Source: Acidimicrobiaceae bacterium (lineage in GTDB: Bacteria; Actinomycetota; Acidimicrobiia; Acidimicrobiales; RAAP-2). Taken from it: a stretch of 34,118 bases of DNA. The stretch is taken from contig DAHXOA010000137.1 of assembly GCA_027365145.1 (NCBI GenBank), positions 1-34,118 of the forward strand, read 5' to 3'. Position numbers and translations under genes: made by a program. Under the pieces are notes generated by a model that was given only the letters and a program-made list of their open reading frames with translations, made no database searches and had not been told where the DNA came from. Each line of letters starts with the position of its first letter. Position 1 is the stretch's first letter. Of this stretch, positions 23,203-31,252 are shown piece by piece.

Positions 23203-26174
23203 GGCGTCCTGTCGGGGATGGCGAAGAGCTCTTTCGCCGGCTTGAGCGGACGCATGAGCCACGTGGGTCGGCGGAGCCCGTCGGGGGTGACCTGGCCGGC
23301 GGGGCGGGTGTCGGCCAGCCACGCCTGGTAGATCGCCCTCGACCGTTCGGTGTCGACCGCGATGTCGCCGTGCCGGTCGTCGGGACCGGCCGGGCGCACC
23401 CGCACCGCCTGGTGCCAGCAGTGCATGCCGGAGATCGGATCAGGGTGCACCGGGAAGGTCAGGTTCTGGTGCACGCCCGTGTCGGACCACCAGATCCGCT
23501 GGGTGTCCGGATCGCTCGACTCGTAGGGTGCGACGGGGGCGGTCCGGCGCATCGCCCACCCGCCCTCCTCGCGGTGCAGATCGACCGTGGCCATCATTGC
23601 CCCGACGCCGGCGGGCTGGCCGGCCAGCTTCCACCGCCCCATGTGGTGGCTGCAGGCGACGACGCCGGGACGGATGCCCTCGGTGATCCACGCCTTGGCC
23701 ACGAAGTAGCCGATGTCGGTCTCCACGCGGACCAGGTCACCAGTGTGGCCGATCCCGAGCCGGGCGGCGTCCGACGGGTGGATCCACACCGGGTTGGTGT
23801 GGGCCAGCTCGTCCAGCCACTTGGCGTTGGCCGACCGGGTGTGGATCTGGGTCGGGAGGCGAAAGGTGGAGAGGAGCACCATCTGGTCGTCCGCCAGCTT
23901 CGACGGGTGGACGTGGCTCTTGATGTAGCCGGGAAGTGCATGCTCGGGCCATCCCCAGCTGGCCAGGGTGGAGGAGTAGAACTCCAGGCGACCGGACGGG
24001 GTCGGGAACCCACGGCGCACGGTCCCGTCGATCTCGACGCCGACGGCGCGGCGCCCCTCGTCGTCCGGTGGAGGCGCCCCGAGGGGCACCACGTTCGGGC
24101 TCACGGGAGCGGGCACCGGGGTGTAGACCCGGCCATGGTCACCGGTGCGCGCCCCCTCCAGCTCGGCCGCCGGCACCTCGGTGTCGTGGACCGCCCCGAC
24201 GTGGTTCGTGATCTCGAACGCCCCGTAGCGTCGCATCCACTCCAACGGGGTGAGCTCCTCGGCTGCGGCGCGCTCGGGCAGGCCGGGCACCGAGTGCTCG
24301 AACATCCACCCGTAGTACTCGTCCACCGTCAGCTTCTCCCCCGGGTGGGAGCGCGACTCGTGGTACTGGCGAATGCCGAGGTCGCCGTCGGGGTCGATCC
24401 GCCACGACAGCTCGATCCACCACTCGTTCTCCTCCCAGACGTCGCCGGGATTGACCTGACGGCTGTCGGTGACGGTCTCGCCCATCCGCTCCCGAGCCGC
24501 TCGCAGGACGGGCTGGCGGAAACCCACCCACTGGCCGTCGTACTGCTCGTAGGAGTGGGTGTCGTGGCGCTCGGACGCGTGGCCCATCGGGAGCACGAAG
24601 TCGGCCAGGAACGCCGACTCGTTCCAGGTCGGGGTGAGGGCGACGTAGCACCCTACCTTCTTCTCGTCGGTCAGCACCTCCATCCAGGTGAGTCCGTCCG
24701 GGTTGGTCCACACCGGGTTGTAGACCCGGGTGAAGTAGGTGTCCAGCCGTCCCCGGCCGTCCTTCAAGAAGTGCGGGAGCAGGAACGACAGCTCGTTCTG
24801 TGCCAGGGGGTACTCCATCGGCCACGTGAGCTCCTGCCAGACCCCGGGATGCGGAGGGGTGTGGATGGGCCGGGGCACGAACTTGTTCCAGGCGTTGGGG
24901 AAGGTCCCGCCCTCGGTGGCGATCGCCCCGAGCAGGGCGGAGATCAGCACGAGCGTGCGGGAGACCTGCCAGCCGCCGAGGTTGCCGGCGGCCGCCGACC
25001 GCCAGTTATGGGCGGCGAACTTGGTGCCGGCGGCCGCCACCGTCTCGGCCACCTCGCGCAGGACGCCGGCGTCGATCCCGGACTCCACCGCCGCGTACTC
25101 GAAGCTGAACTGGTCGTAGAGGCCGGTGAGGAGTTGTTCGAAGGCCGCGAAGGTCTGGGGCCCGTCCGGGTGGCAGGCGGCGAGGTACTCCTCCCAGTTC
25201 CACCACCGCCGGACGAACTCCCGGTCGTAGCGGCCGGTGGTGATGATGTGCCGGGCGATCGCCAGGTTGATGGCGGCCTCGCTCCCGGGTTGGGGTGAGA
25301 GCCACCAGTCGGCGTGGGTGGCCGTGTTCGACAGGCGCGTGTCGAGCACGATCACCTTCGCCCCTCTGGCCCTGGCCTCGGTGATGCGTTGGGCGTGGGG
25401 GTTGAAGTAGTGACCGGTCTCCAGGTGGGCGCTGATCAGGTAGATGACGTCGGCGTTGGCGTAGTCCGGGCTCGGGCGGTCGATGCCCATCCAGAACTGG
25501 TAGCCCGTCCGCCCCCCGCTGGAGCAGACGTTGGTGTGGGAGTTGTGGCCGTCCACGCCCCAGCTGGCGAGCACCCGCTCGGTGAACCCGTCCTCACCGG
25601 GCCGCCCGATGTGGACCATGATCTCGTTCTGACGGTGCTCGACGAGGGCGGCCCGGATACGAGCGCCGATGGTGTCGAGCGCCTCGTCCCACGAGATCCG
25701 CTCCCACCGGCCCTCTCCCCGCTTCCCGGCACGCTTCAGGGGGTAGAGGATCCGGTCGGGGTCGGTCAGCTGGTTGATGGTGGCCGGCCCTTTGGCGCAG
25801 TTCCTCCCCCTGGAACCCGGGTGCTCCGGGTTGCCCTCGAACTTCTTCACCTGGAGGCTGTCCCGATCCACGTAGGCCAGCAGGCCGCACGCCGACTCGC
25901 AGTTGAAGCAGGTGGTCGGGACCAGGAGGTAGCGGTGCTCGACGCGCTCGGGCCAGGCCCGCGAGTCCAGCTCGACCCAGTCGTCCCATCGCTCCTTGGG
26001 CGGGAACGCGGCCAGGTGGATCCGGCTCGCCCCCGGGTAGAACGTCTCGCCACGGGCCTCGGTGTCGGCGCGCGCCGCCGAAACCCGGCGGCCGAGCGCC
26101 TCCAGGTCGTCGGGCGGGGTACGGCCGAGATCGTCCCCAGCGGGATGGTCCGGATGGTCCGGATGGTCCGTCAT
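23199..26174 (-). CDS. DMSO-reductase-family molybdopterin oxidoreductase, catalytic subunit
   Basis: 991 residues. An N-terminal [4Fe-4S] site C89-x2-C92-x3-C96-x29-C126 is followed by the Mo/W-bis-MGD domains. C217 in TNVCSSGGRTGYQ is the probable Mo ligand, placing it with the Cys-ligated periplasmic nitrate, formate, polysulfide/thiosulfate and SoeA groups rather than the Ser-ligated DMSO/TMAO reductases. The C-terminal dinucleotide-binding domain includes SAHLETGHYF-like and TFRLPTQIHTRSANAKW segments. No twin-arginine signal is present (the N-terminus is a DHPDHPDHP repeat), so the protein should stay in the cytoplasm, as in SoeABC sulfite dehydrogenase. The substrate is undetermined. 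ATG 26174 has an AGGAG site and lies 9 bp after the stop of the FeS/NrfD gene. Confidence 0.9.
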   Translation of the reverse strand: MTDHPDHPDHPAGDDLGRTPPDDLEALGRRVSAARADTEARGETFYPGASRIHLAAFPPKERWDDWVELDSRAWPERVEHRYLLVPTTCFNCESACGLLAYVDRDSLQVKKFEGNPEHPGSRGRNCAKGPATINQLTDPDRILYPLKRAGKRGEGRWERISWDEALDTIGARIRAALVEHRQNEIMVHIGRPGEDGFTERVLASWGVDGHNSHTNVCSSGGRTGYQFWMGIDRPSPDYANADVIYLISAHLETGHYFNPHAQRITEARARGAKVIVLDTRLSNTATHADWWLSPQPGSEAAINLAIARHIITTGRYDREFVRRWWNWEEYLAACHPDGPQTFAAFEQLLTGLYDQFSFEYAAVESGIDAGVLREVAETVAAAGTKFAAHNWRSAAAGNLGGWQVSRTLVLISALLGAIATEGGTFPNAWNKFVPRPIHTPPHPGVWQELTWPMEYPLAQNELSFLLPHFLKDGRGRLDTYFTRVYNPVWTNPDGLTWMEVLTDEKKVGCYVALTPTWNESAFLADFVLPMGHASERHDTHSYEQYDGQWVGFRQPVLRAARERMGETVTDSRQVNPGDVWEENEWWIELSWRIDPDGDLGIRQYHESRSHPGEKLTVDEYYGWMFEHSVPGLPERAAAEELTPLEWMRRYGAFEITNHVGAVHDTEVPAAELEGARTGDHGRVYTPVPAPVSPNVVPLGAPPPDDEGRRAVGVEIDGTVRRGFPTPSGRLEFYSSTLASWGWPEHALPGYIKSHVHPSKLADDQMVLLSTFRLPTQIHTRSANAKWLDELAHTNPVWIHPSDAARLGIGHTGDLVRVETDIGYFVAKAWITEGIRPGVVACSHHMGRWKLAGQPAGVGAMMATVDLHREEGGWAMRRTAPVAPYESSDPDTQRIWWSDTGVHQNLTFPVHPDPISGMHCWHQAVRVRPAGPDDRHGDIAVDTERSRAIYQAWLADTRPAGQVTPDGLRRPTWLMRPLKPAKELFAIPDRTP
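26143..26169 (-). repeat. 9-bp tandem repeat coding DHP triplets
   Basis: Three perfect copies of GGATGGTCC (plus strand) code a DHPDHPDHP start of the molybdoenzyme. Relatives do not need this segment; it may be polymorphic. Confidence 0.7.
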
Positions 26175-26183
26175 GGGTAGCTC

Positions 26184-27713
26184 CTAGGCAAGTGGCACCG
26201 ACTGTCCGGCCTGGACATAGGCGTGCTCGTGGGCGAGCAATCCGACCAGCGCCAGTGGGGCGGCCACCCAACCGATCCACGGAGCGGCCACGCAGGCGGC
26301 GACCAGCACGATGCCGATCCAGAACACGTAGGAGTACCGTCCGGTCAGCATCTCTGCCACGGCCAGGTGGGCGTGGGCGGTCGGGTGCGTGAGGGTCGAC
26401 TCTCCGAGGACCATGAGCAGGTGGGTTGCCGCCGCCGCCAGCAGGAGGACCTCGACGGCATGCACCGTGCGGTGGGGGCTCAGCCACTCGGCCAGTGGCA
26501 GGGCAACGGCCGCTCCGGCCAGGACCGCCTGTACCGCCAGGTGCGGGGCGAGGAGCGGGCTCTGCCACAGATCCCGGGCCTTGGCCTGGGCGAAGAGGAA
26601 GGCGGTATAGCAGGCGGTGGCGATGGCCAGTGGGAGGCCGAGCCCGGTCATCACCTGTCGGAGGACCAGCGAGTCCGCGATCGAGCCCACCAGGTAGAGG
26701 GCGACCACGCCGCCGTACGCGCCGATGACGAACGACCCCCGCACGAGCCAGCTCTTCCACTTGTGACGGGTGAAGATCAGGTAGAAGCGGGTGGGGTGCT
26801 TCAGGTCCCAGATGAGCAGCACGCCGGTGACGGCGAGGAAGCCGAGGGCGACCGCGGGCGCTCCCCATCGCGTAAGGGAGTTGCCCCAGGTGAGCCACCC
26901 GGCCAGGACGAGGACGAGGGGGACGATGAACGCTCCGGCGGCCACGCTCTTCGTGAAGGTGTAGAGGCTCACCCGCCATCCCCACGGGGCCCGGTGCGGG
27001 ACGTCGTAGGAGAGGAGGGCGGCAGCACTGGAGTTGGCATGTCCGGGGTGACCGGACACGACCAGCCGTTCGTTCTCGATCCCCTGGGTGGCCCAGGCAA
27101 ACAGCCCCCCTTCCGGACGGCGGGCGGCGAGAGGGTCCAAGGTGGTCTGGTGGGCGCCCTTGTAGAACACCCCGGGACGGGTCTCCTTCTCCACCCGGCG
27201 CACCGAGACCGGCTGGCGCTGCACGATGGCGGAGACAGCCGAGGTCGGATCGTGGAGGTCGCCGACGAGGATCGCCCCGGTCGGGCAGACGGTCACACAC
27301 GCCGGCTCCAGCCCGATGTCGAGGCGATGGGCGCAGAAATTGCACTTCTCCGCCGAGTGGTCCTCGGGGTTGATGAAGATGGCGTCGTAGGGACAGGCGG
27401 CCATGCACGCCTTGCACCCGATGCAGATCCGCTTGTCGAAGTCGACGATGCCGTCCGGTCGCCGGTACATGGCGCCGGTGGGGCATGCCGCCACGCACGG
27501 CGCCGTCTCGCACTGGTTGCACCGGGTGACCTGGAAGTTCCGCCGCACGTTGGGAAAGTGACCCACGTCGACGGACTTGACGTAGGTCCGGGTGACCCCG
27601 AGCGGCACGTCGTTCTCGCTCTTGCACGCCGTCGTGCACGCGTGGCACCCGATGCATCGGGTCTGGTCCAGAACCTTCACCCAGCGCGCCGGCGTCACGG
27701 CAGTGTCGCTCAC
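26184..27713 (-). CDS. Fused four-cluster ferredoxin / NrfD-type membrane anchor
   Basis: 509 residues joining two subunits that are usually separate (PsrB plus PsrC, or DmsB plus NrfD). Residues 20-143 carry four Cys clusters: CIGCHACTTAC, CNQCETAPCVAAC, CIGCKACMAAC and CNFCAHRLDIGLEPACVTVC, enough for four [4Fe-4S] centres. A ~100-residue linker (about 150-250) leads to about eight transmembrane helices of the NrfD/PsrC family, with DLKHPTRFYLIFTRHKWKSW as a recognisable loop. It should carry electrons between the cytoplasmic molybdoenzyme and membrane quinone. There is no Tat signal, so the clusters face the cytoplasm. GTG 27713 is set by TACCCT 6 nt upstream. First gene of the operon. Confidence 0.9.
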   Translation of the reverse strand: MSDTAVTPARWVKVLDQTRCIGCHACTTACKSENDVPLGVTRTYVKSVDVGHFPNVRRNFQVTRCNQCETAPCVAACPTGAMYRRPDGIVDFDKRICIGCKACMAACPYDAIFINPEDHSAEKCNFCAHRLDIGLEPACVTVCPTGAILVGDLHDPTSAVSAIVQRQPVSVRRVEKETRPGVFYKGAHQTTLDPLAARRPEGGLFAWATQGIENERLVVSGHPGHANSSAAALLSYDVPHRAPWGWRVSLYTFTKSVAAGAFIVPLVLVLAGWLTWGNSLTRWGAPAVALGFLAVTGVLLIWDLKHPTRFYLIFTRHKWKSWLVRGSFVIGAYGGVVALYLVGSIADSLVLRQVMTGLGLPLAIATACYTAFLFAQAKARDLWQSPLLAPHLAVQAVLAGAAVALPLAEWLSPHRTVHAVEVLLLAAAATHLLMVLGESTLTHPTAHAHLAVAEMLTGRYSYVFWIGIVLVAACVAAPWIGWVAAPLALVGLLAHEHAYVQAGQSVPLA

Positions 27714-27719
27714 ACTCCC

Positions 27720-27725
27720 AGGGTA
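27720..27725 (-). promoter_or_regulatory. Leaderless -10 box for the molybdoenzyme operon
   Basis: TACCCT on the minus strand, exactly 6 nt before the GTG at 27713. Confidence 0.5.
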
Positions 27726-27756
27726 CGGCGGGTTCGTCGTGGGAACCACCGGGTCG

Positions 27757-27778
27757 TTGCTGATAGCTTCATCAGCAA
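27757..27778. promoter_or_regulatory. Perfect inverted repeat, probable operator of the molybdoenzyme operon
   Basis: TTGCTGAT-AGCTTC-ATCAGCAA: two perfect 8-bp arms around a 6-bp spacer, in an AT-rich patch of an otherwise GC-rich region. It lies 44-65 bp upstream of the predicted transcription start, where LysR-type activators usually bind. The LysR gene at 28578-29480 is the obvious candidate partner, but this is inferred from position only. Confidence 0.5.
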
Positions 27779-28577
27779 TTGTTATGAGCTGACATCGTGC
27801 GACGACGACTCGCCGTGCGTTGCGATCCCGTTGGAAGGCGGTCGGGATCGTCCGCGACGTGTCTGGACACGACCGGAGGCGAACCGGCTCTTCGTGACAC
27901 GTCACGCGGTATGGCCAGAGGGAGACGTCGGCCGGGGTCATGGCCATGGACGCAAGCAAGGAGGCGCGAGCCAGGGCCGGCGTAGGGGTGTTCCACCTGG
28001 CGTTCTTCGTCCTTCTTGGTGCACGAGGGGCGGTCGCTGCTGGGTCCTCGCGGCTTCACGGTGGCTGGGAGTGCCTTCGTTCGGCCCGTGGGCCGCATGG
28101 GTCCTCTTCGTCGCCGGGGGTCGGCGCTCGGTCTCTTCGAGCTTCGGCCGATCACGACTGCGCTGAAGATGCGCGACCCGATCCTGTTGGTGTGTTGCCG
28201 GTCGCACCGCAGGCTGGGATCGTTGGCTATCTCGTGAACGCCACGGTGATCGGTGGATCACCAGGCGTTGCTGTCGCCTTGGAACAGACCTAGCTCCTGC
28301 GCCACGGCGCTCACTCTGCTTGCGGCAGTCGTCTTTGCCAGCGTCTGGGTTCCTCGCTACGTCTTCCTGTGGCGATGACGCCGGGTGGCTGCATACCGTC
28401 CGACCGGCTCCGGCTCCGGCCCTTGTGTCATCCACCCGGTGCGGTCTCACGTGAGGCCGGCTCACCGGACCGGCGACGGTCGACCGATCCCACCGCTGGG
28501 CGTGCTCCACGTCCACCCTGTCCACCGCCCCGCAGCCGACCCCGTCTGGGGCGGTGACCGAACTGCACGGTCGGGGT
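27779..28577. other. Gene-free stretch, possible remains of a membrane-protein gene
   Basis: No intact gene is convincing. On the plus strand, hydrophobic segments appear in different frames: FHLAFFVLLGA (near 27990), SRWLGVPSFGPWAAWVLFVA (near 28060) and ALTLLAAVVFASVWVPRYVF (near 28310-28370, ending at a TGA). This would fit a multi-span membrane protein broken by frameshifts, but hydrophobic runs can arise by chance in GC-rich DNA, so the reading is weak. Confidence 0.25.
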
Positions 28578-29480
28578 CTAGCCCGTGGCGATCGTGACCA
28601 GCGTGCGTGCCAGGGCGGCAAGCCGGTGACCCGAGAGCCAGATGGCCCGGAATGTCCGGTCGAGCGCGATCCCCTCCACCGCCACCTCGACCAGGCGCCC
28701 GCCGGCGAGATCGTCGAACACGGCGAGTGACGAGATGACGGCCGGTCCTTCCCCTCGCCGGGCGGCGCCGATGATGGCCGAGGTGGAGCCGAGCTCGAGG
28801 TTGGCGCTGACGTGGTAGCCGTGCCGTGCCAGCGCGTCTTCCAGCACCTGGCGAGTGCCCGAACCCTTCTCGCGCAGCACGAGGGACGTGCGGGCCAGTT
28901 CCTCGACCGAGAGCGGGGTCGATCGTCGCGCCCACGGGTGACCTGGGGCGACGACGATGGCCAGGCGGTCGTGCCCGACCGTGCGGGAGCGGATCCTCGG
29001 GCGCTGCTGCACCGGGCCCTCGACGAAGCCCAGGTCGGCATGGCCGGCCTCCACGTGGTCCGTGACGGCGGCGGAGTTCGTCACGCTGAGGTTGATCGAC
29101 GCGTCGGGCGCCAGTTGGCGCAGGCTGACCAGCCATCCGGGGACGAGGTGGTCGGCGATCGTGAGGGACGCCGCCACTCTGAGCCGAGCGCCGGTCTCGG
29201 CCCGGAGCGCTGCCGTTCCGGTCACGAATGCGTCGACCGCCTCGAGGACCGTCCTGCTCCAGTCGACGACGCTCGCCCCCGGACCGGTGAGGCGGGTGCC
29301 GGACGCGCTCCGCTCCAGGATGGTGATCCCCAGGCGGCGTTCCAGCTCACTCATCCGGAGGCTGACGGCTGGTTGGGAGATCCCGTGGCGGCGGGCTGCC
29401 TTCCCGAGGCTTCCCAGCTCTGCCACGGACATCAGCAGGTCGAGCGAACGGAGATCGGGAGTCTCCTCCGGCAACGGCAT
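28578..29480 (-). CDS. LysR-family transcriptional regulator
   Basis: 300 residues. The N-terminal winged helix is LDLLMSVAELGSLGKAARRHGISQPAVSLRMSELERRLG; the effector domain follows from ~90 with VAASLTIADHLVPGWLVSL, ADLGFVEGP and LVLREKGSGTRQVLEDAL, a pattern seen in CysB/CbbR-like regulators of oxyanion and sulfur metabolism. It sits upstream of the molybdoenzyme operon on the same strand, separated by an 864-bp gap that holds a perfect inverted repeat. A role as activator of that operon is inferred. ATG 29480 has TAGCGT 5 nt upstream; it lies 33 bp after the MogA-MoaC stop. Confidence 0.88.
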   Translation of the reverse strand: MPLPEETPDLRSLDLLMSVAELGSLGKAARRHGISQPAVSLRMSELERRLGITILERSASGTRLTGPGASVVDWSRTVLEAVDAFVTGTAALRAETGARLRVAASLTIADHLVPGWLVSLRQLAPDASINLSVTNSAAVTDHVEAGHADLGFVEGPVQQRPRIRSRTVGHDRLAIVVAPGHPWARRSTPLSVEELARTSLVLREKGSGTRQVLEDALARHGYHVSANLELGSTSAIIGAARRGEGPAVISSLAVFDDLAGGRLVEVAVEGIALDRTFRAIWLSGHRLAALARTLVTIATG

Positions 29481-29485
29481 GCGCC

Positions 29486-29491
29486 ACGCTA
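29486..29491 (-). promoter_or_regulatory. Leaderless -10 box for the LysR gene
   Basis: TAGCGT on the minus strand, 5 nt before ATG 29480, in the short gap after the MogA-MoaC gene. It suggests the regulator has its own promoter besides read-through. Confidence 0.35.
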
Positions 29492-29513
29492 CCGCCGGTT
29501 CCCCAAGTACTGC

Positions 29514-30656
29514 TTATGACCGGAGCGTTCCGGGCCTCCGCCAGTGACCCGACCGGCCGCCGAGCTTCTCCCACAGGGTGAGGTCCTCGATGTGCGGAGG
29601 CGGGTCGCTGGCGCTGCATGCCCCCACGATGGTGAGCGCCGCCATCGTGCAGGCGGTCAGCGCCTCCATCTCGACCCCGGTGCGCTCGACGGTCTCGGCG
29701 GTCGCCGAGACGAGGACGCCCTCCGCCGAGGGGATGAGATCGACGACGACCGCCGACAGGGCGAGCGGGTGGCACAACGGCACGAGCGACGCCGTGAGCT
29801 TGGCGCCCTGGATCCCGGCGATACGGGCCTCGCCGAGCACCTCCGATTCGGGGACCTCGGGAGGAAGGCAGAGACGGAGGTCGGCGGCCAGCACGACGCG
29901 GCACGCGGCGCGTGCCAGGCGCCGGGTGGCTGGCTTGCCCGACACGTCGACCATGCGGGCGTGGCCTCGTGTGTCCACATGGGTGAGCTCACCGTCCCGC
30001 TGCTGAATGGGTACGTCGGTACGCCCTACCAGTTCGTGCGCCGGTTCGCTCGCTCGGTCCGTCCGGTCGGGCGTGACGGCCACCGCACTGCTGAGATCCT
30101 GGTCGTGGGTTCCTCCGTCGTGACCGTGGGTTCCTGCGTCGTGACCGTGGTGGGTTCCTCCGTCGTGACCGTGGACTTGGGCCACCGGGTGCTCGGTCGG
30201 CTCCCCGGCGAGCAGCGACAGGATGTGGGGGAGCAAGGGGGCCACGACGTCGATCGACTCCCCTACCGCCGCTGGCGAACCGGGAAGATTCACGATGAGG
30301 CAGGTGCCGACGACACCGGCGATACCCCGGGACAGGGCCCCGAGCGGGTGAGCCGAACGGATCGCCTCGGCCAACCCGGGCGCCTGACGTTCGATCACCA
30401 GCGCGCTCGCCTCCGGCGTGAGGTCCCTGGGGCCGAACCCGGTTCCGCCCGTCGTGACGACCAGCCCGTCGAACCCGACCGCCATCGCCCGTATCCGCCC
30501 GGAGACCGGCGCGACGCCGTCAGGGACCACTGCGGTCTCGACCACTGCGAAGCCCAGCGACTCGAGCCGGGCGACCAGCGCTGCTCCGGAGCGGTCCGGG
30601 CGCGTCCCTCCGGCCACGGAGTCGGAGATGGTGAGCACCTTTGCGGTGAGCGGCAC
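29514..30656 (-). CDS. MogA/MoaB-MoaC fusion with His-rich linker and degenerate MoaC site
   Basis: 380 residues. Residues 1-152 are a complete MogA/MoaB domain (TISDSVAGGTRPDRSG, VVTTGGTGFGPRDLTPEA, IVNLPGSP), which adenylylates molybdopterin. Residues ~160-187 form a His/Asp/Gly linker with GHDGGTH repeats coded by 21-bp repeats. Residues ~222-375 are MoaC-like: THVDTRGHARMVDVSGK, ARIAGIQGAK, LVPLCHPL, TGVEMEALTA and GGRSGHW. Aligning by eye to E. coli MoaC, H77, E112 and E114 are kept (H296, E329, E331), but K51 is E270, D128 is G345 and K131 is S348. Those lysines are essential in E. coli, so cPMP synthesis by this domain is doubtful. The GTG start has TAGGCT 6 nt upstream. Confidence 0.88.
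   Translation of the reverse strand: MPLTAKVLTISDSVAGGTRPDRSGAALVARLESLGFAVVETAVVPDGVAPVSGRIRAMAVGFDGLVVTTGGTGFGPRDLTPEASALVIERQAPGLAEAIRSAHPLGALSRGIAGVVGTCLIVNLPGSPAAVGESIDVVAPLLPHILSLLAGEPTEHPVAQVHGHDGGTHHGHDAGTHGHDGGTHDQDLSSAVAVTPDRTDRASEPAHELVGRTDVPIQQRDGELTHVDTRGHARMVDVSGKPATRRLARAACRVVLAADLRLCLPPEVPESEVLGEARIAGIQGAKLTASLVPLCHPLALSAVVVDLIPSAEGVLVSATAETVERTGVEMEALTACTMAALTIVGACSASDPPPHIEDLTLWEKLGGRSGHWRRPGTLRS
30105..30170 (-). repeat. 21-bp repeats coding the His-rich linker
   Basis: Three near-identical copies of a 21-bp unit (30105-30125, 30126-30146, 30150-30170), one base different in the middle copy, with one extra codon before the third. They code GHDGGTH, GHDAGTH, and H-GHDGGTH. 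Confidence 0.85.
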
Positions 30657-30662
30657 GGGCAG

Positions 30663-30668
30663 AGCCTA
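30663..30668 (-). promoter_or_regulatory. Leaderless -10 box for the MogA-MoaC fusion
   Basis: TAGGCT on the minus strand, exactly 6 nt before the GTG at 30656. Confidence 0.45.
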
Positions 30669-30789
30669 CGGGACGCCACCGGTTGGTGGTCCCAGACGCC
30701 TCGCCGGTTCCGTCGGGACCGACGGCGCGCGCGTCTGGAGCCCGGCGGAGGAGGTGGCGCCCTAGCGGATGGAAGGATGCGCCGGCGGT

Positions 30790-30795
30790 TACAGT
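30790..30795 (+). promoter_or_regulatory. -10 box for the AhpD-like gene
   Basis: TACAGT predicts a start near 30802 and a leader of about 46 nt carrying a GAGGAGAG ribosome-binding site. Confidence 0.3.
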
Positions 30796-30847
30796 CGGTC
30801 GAGGCGCGCGGCGGGGCCTGCCGGATGCCGGGACGAGGAGAGTGCTC

Positions 30848-31216
30848 ATGGGTCACGCACACGATGTGCAAAACGAGCTCCGGGAGCCGGCACGCCGGCT
30901 CCGCGGCCTGGTGCCGGACGTCCTGGCGGCCTACTCCGCGCTCCATCGTGCCGCCATGGCGGACGGAGCCCTGAGCTCGGGAACGAAGGAACTCATCGCC
31001 CTGGCGATCGCCGTGACCCGGGAGTGCGACGGGTGCGTCGTCGCCCACGCCCGTGGCGCTGCCGCCCGCGGGGTGTCGGAGGCTGAGGTGGCCGAGGCGA
31101 TGGGGGTGGCGATCATGATGAACGGGGGTCCGGGAACGGTCTGGGGCCCCCGGGCGCTGGACGCTTTTACCGAGTACGCCACGCCTGAAGAGCCCACAGA
31201 GCCCAGGGTCGGATGA
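30848..31216 (+). CDS. AhpD / carboxymuconolactone-decarboxylase-family protein
   Basis: 122 residues, all-helical. The core ELIALAIAVTRECDGCVVAHA holds the CxxC and downstream His of AhpD-type peroxidase centres, so a thiol-dependent peroxide-reducing activity is plausible. It continues with AAARGVSEAEVAEAMGVAIMMNGGP, typical of the family. The start at ATG 30848 is supported by the GAGGAGAG site; upstream in-frame codons belong to non-coding sequence. It is divergent from the MogA-MoaC gene and convergent with the NERD-like gene. Confidence 0.88.
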   Translation: MGHAHDVQNELREPARRLRGLVPDVLAAYSALHRAAMADGALSSGTKELIALAIAVTRECDGCVVAHARGAAARGVSEAEVAEAMGVAIMMNGGPGTVWGPRALDAFTEYATPEEPTEPRVG

Positions 31217-31252
31217 GCGGGCGCACGATCGCGTTCTGAGGGCCGGGTTCCA

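Noticed and set aside
23100-25298. 732-codon plus-strand frame opposite the molybdoenzyme
   Set aside because: Antisense shadow rich in Gly/Val/Arg with no recognisable motif.
25594-27657. 687-codon minus-strand frame in another phase
   Set aside because: Overlaps the FeS/NrfD and catalytic genes in the wrong frame; lacks the Cys clusters and hydrophobic segments seen in the true frame.
30105-30170. CRISPR-like array
   Set aside because: The repeats are contiguous, 21 bp, in frame and inside a coding linker; there are no unique spacers.
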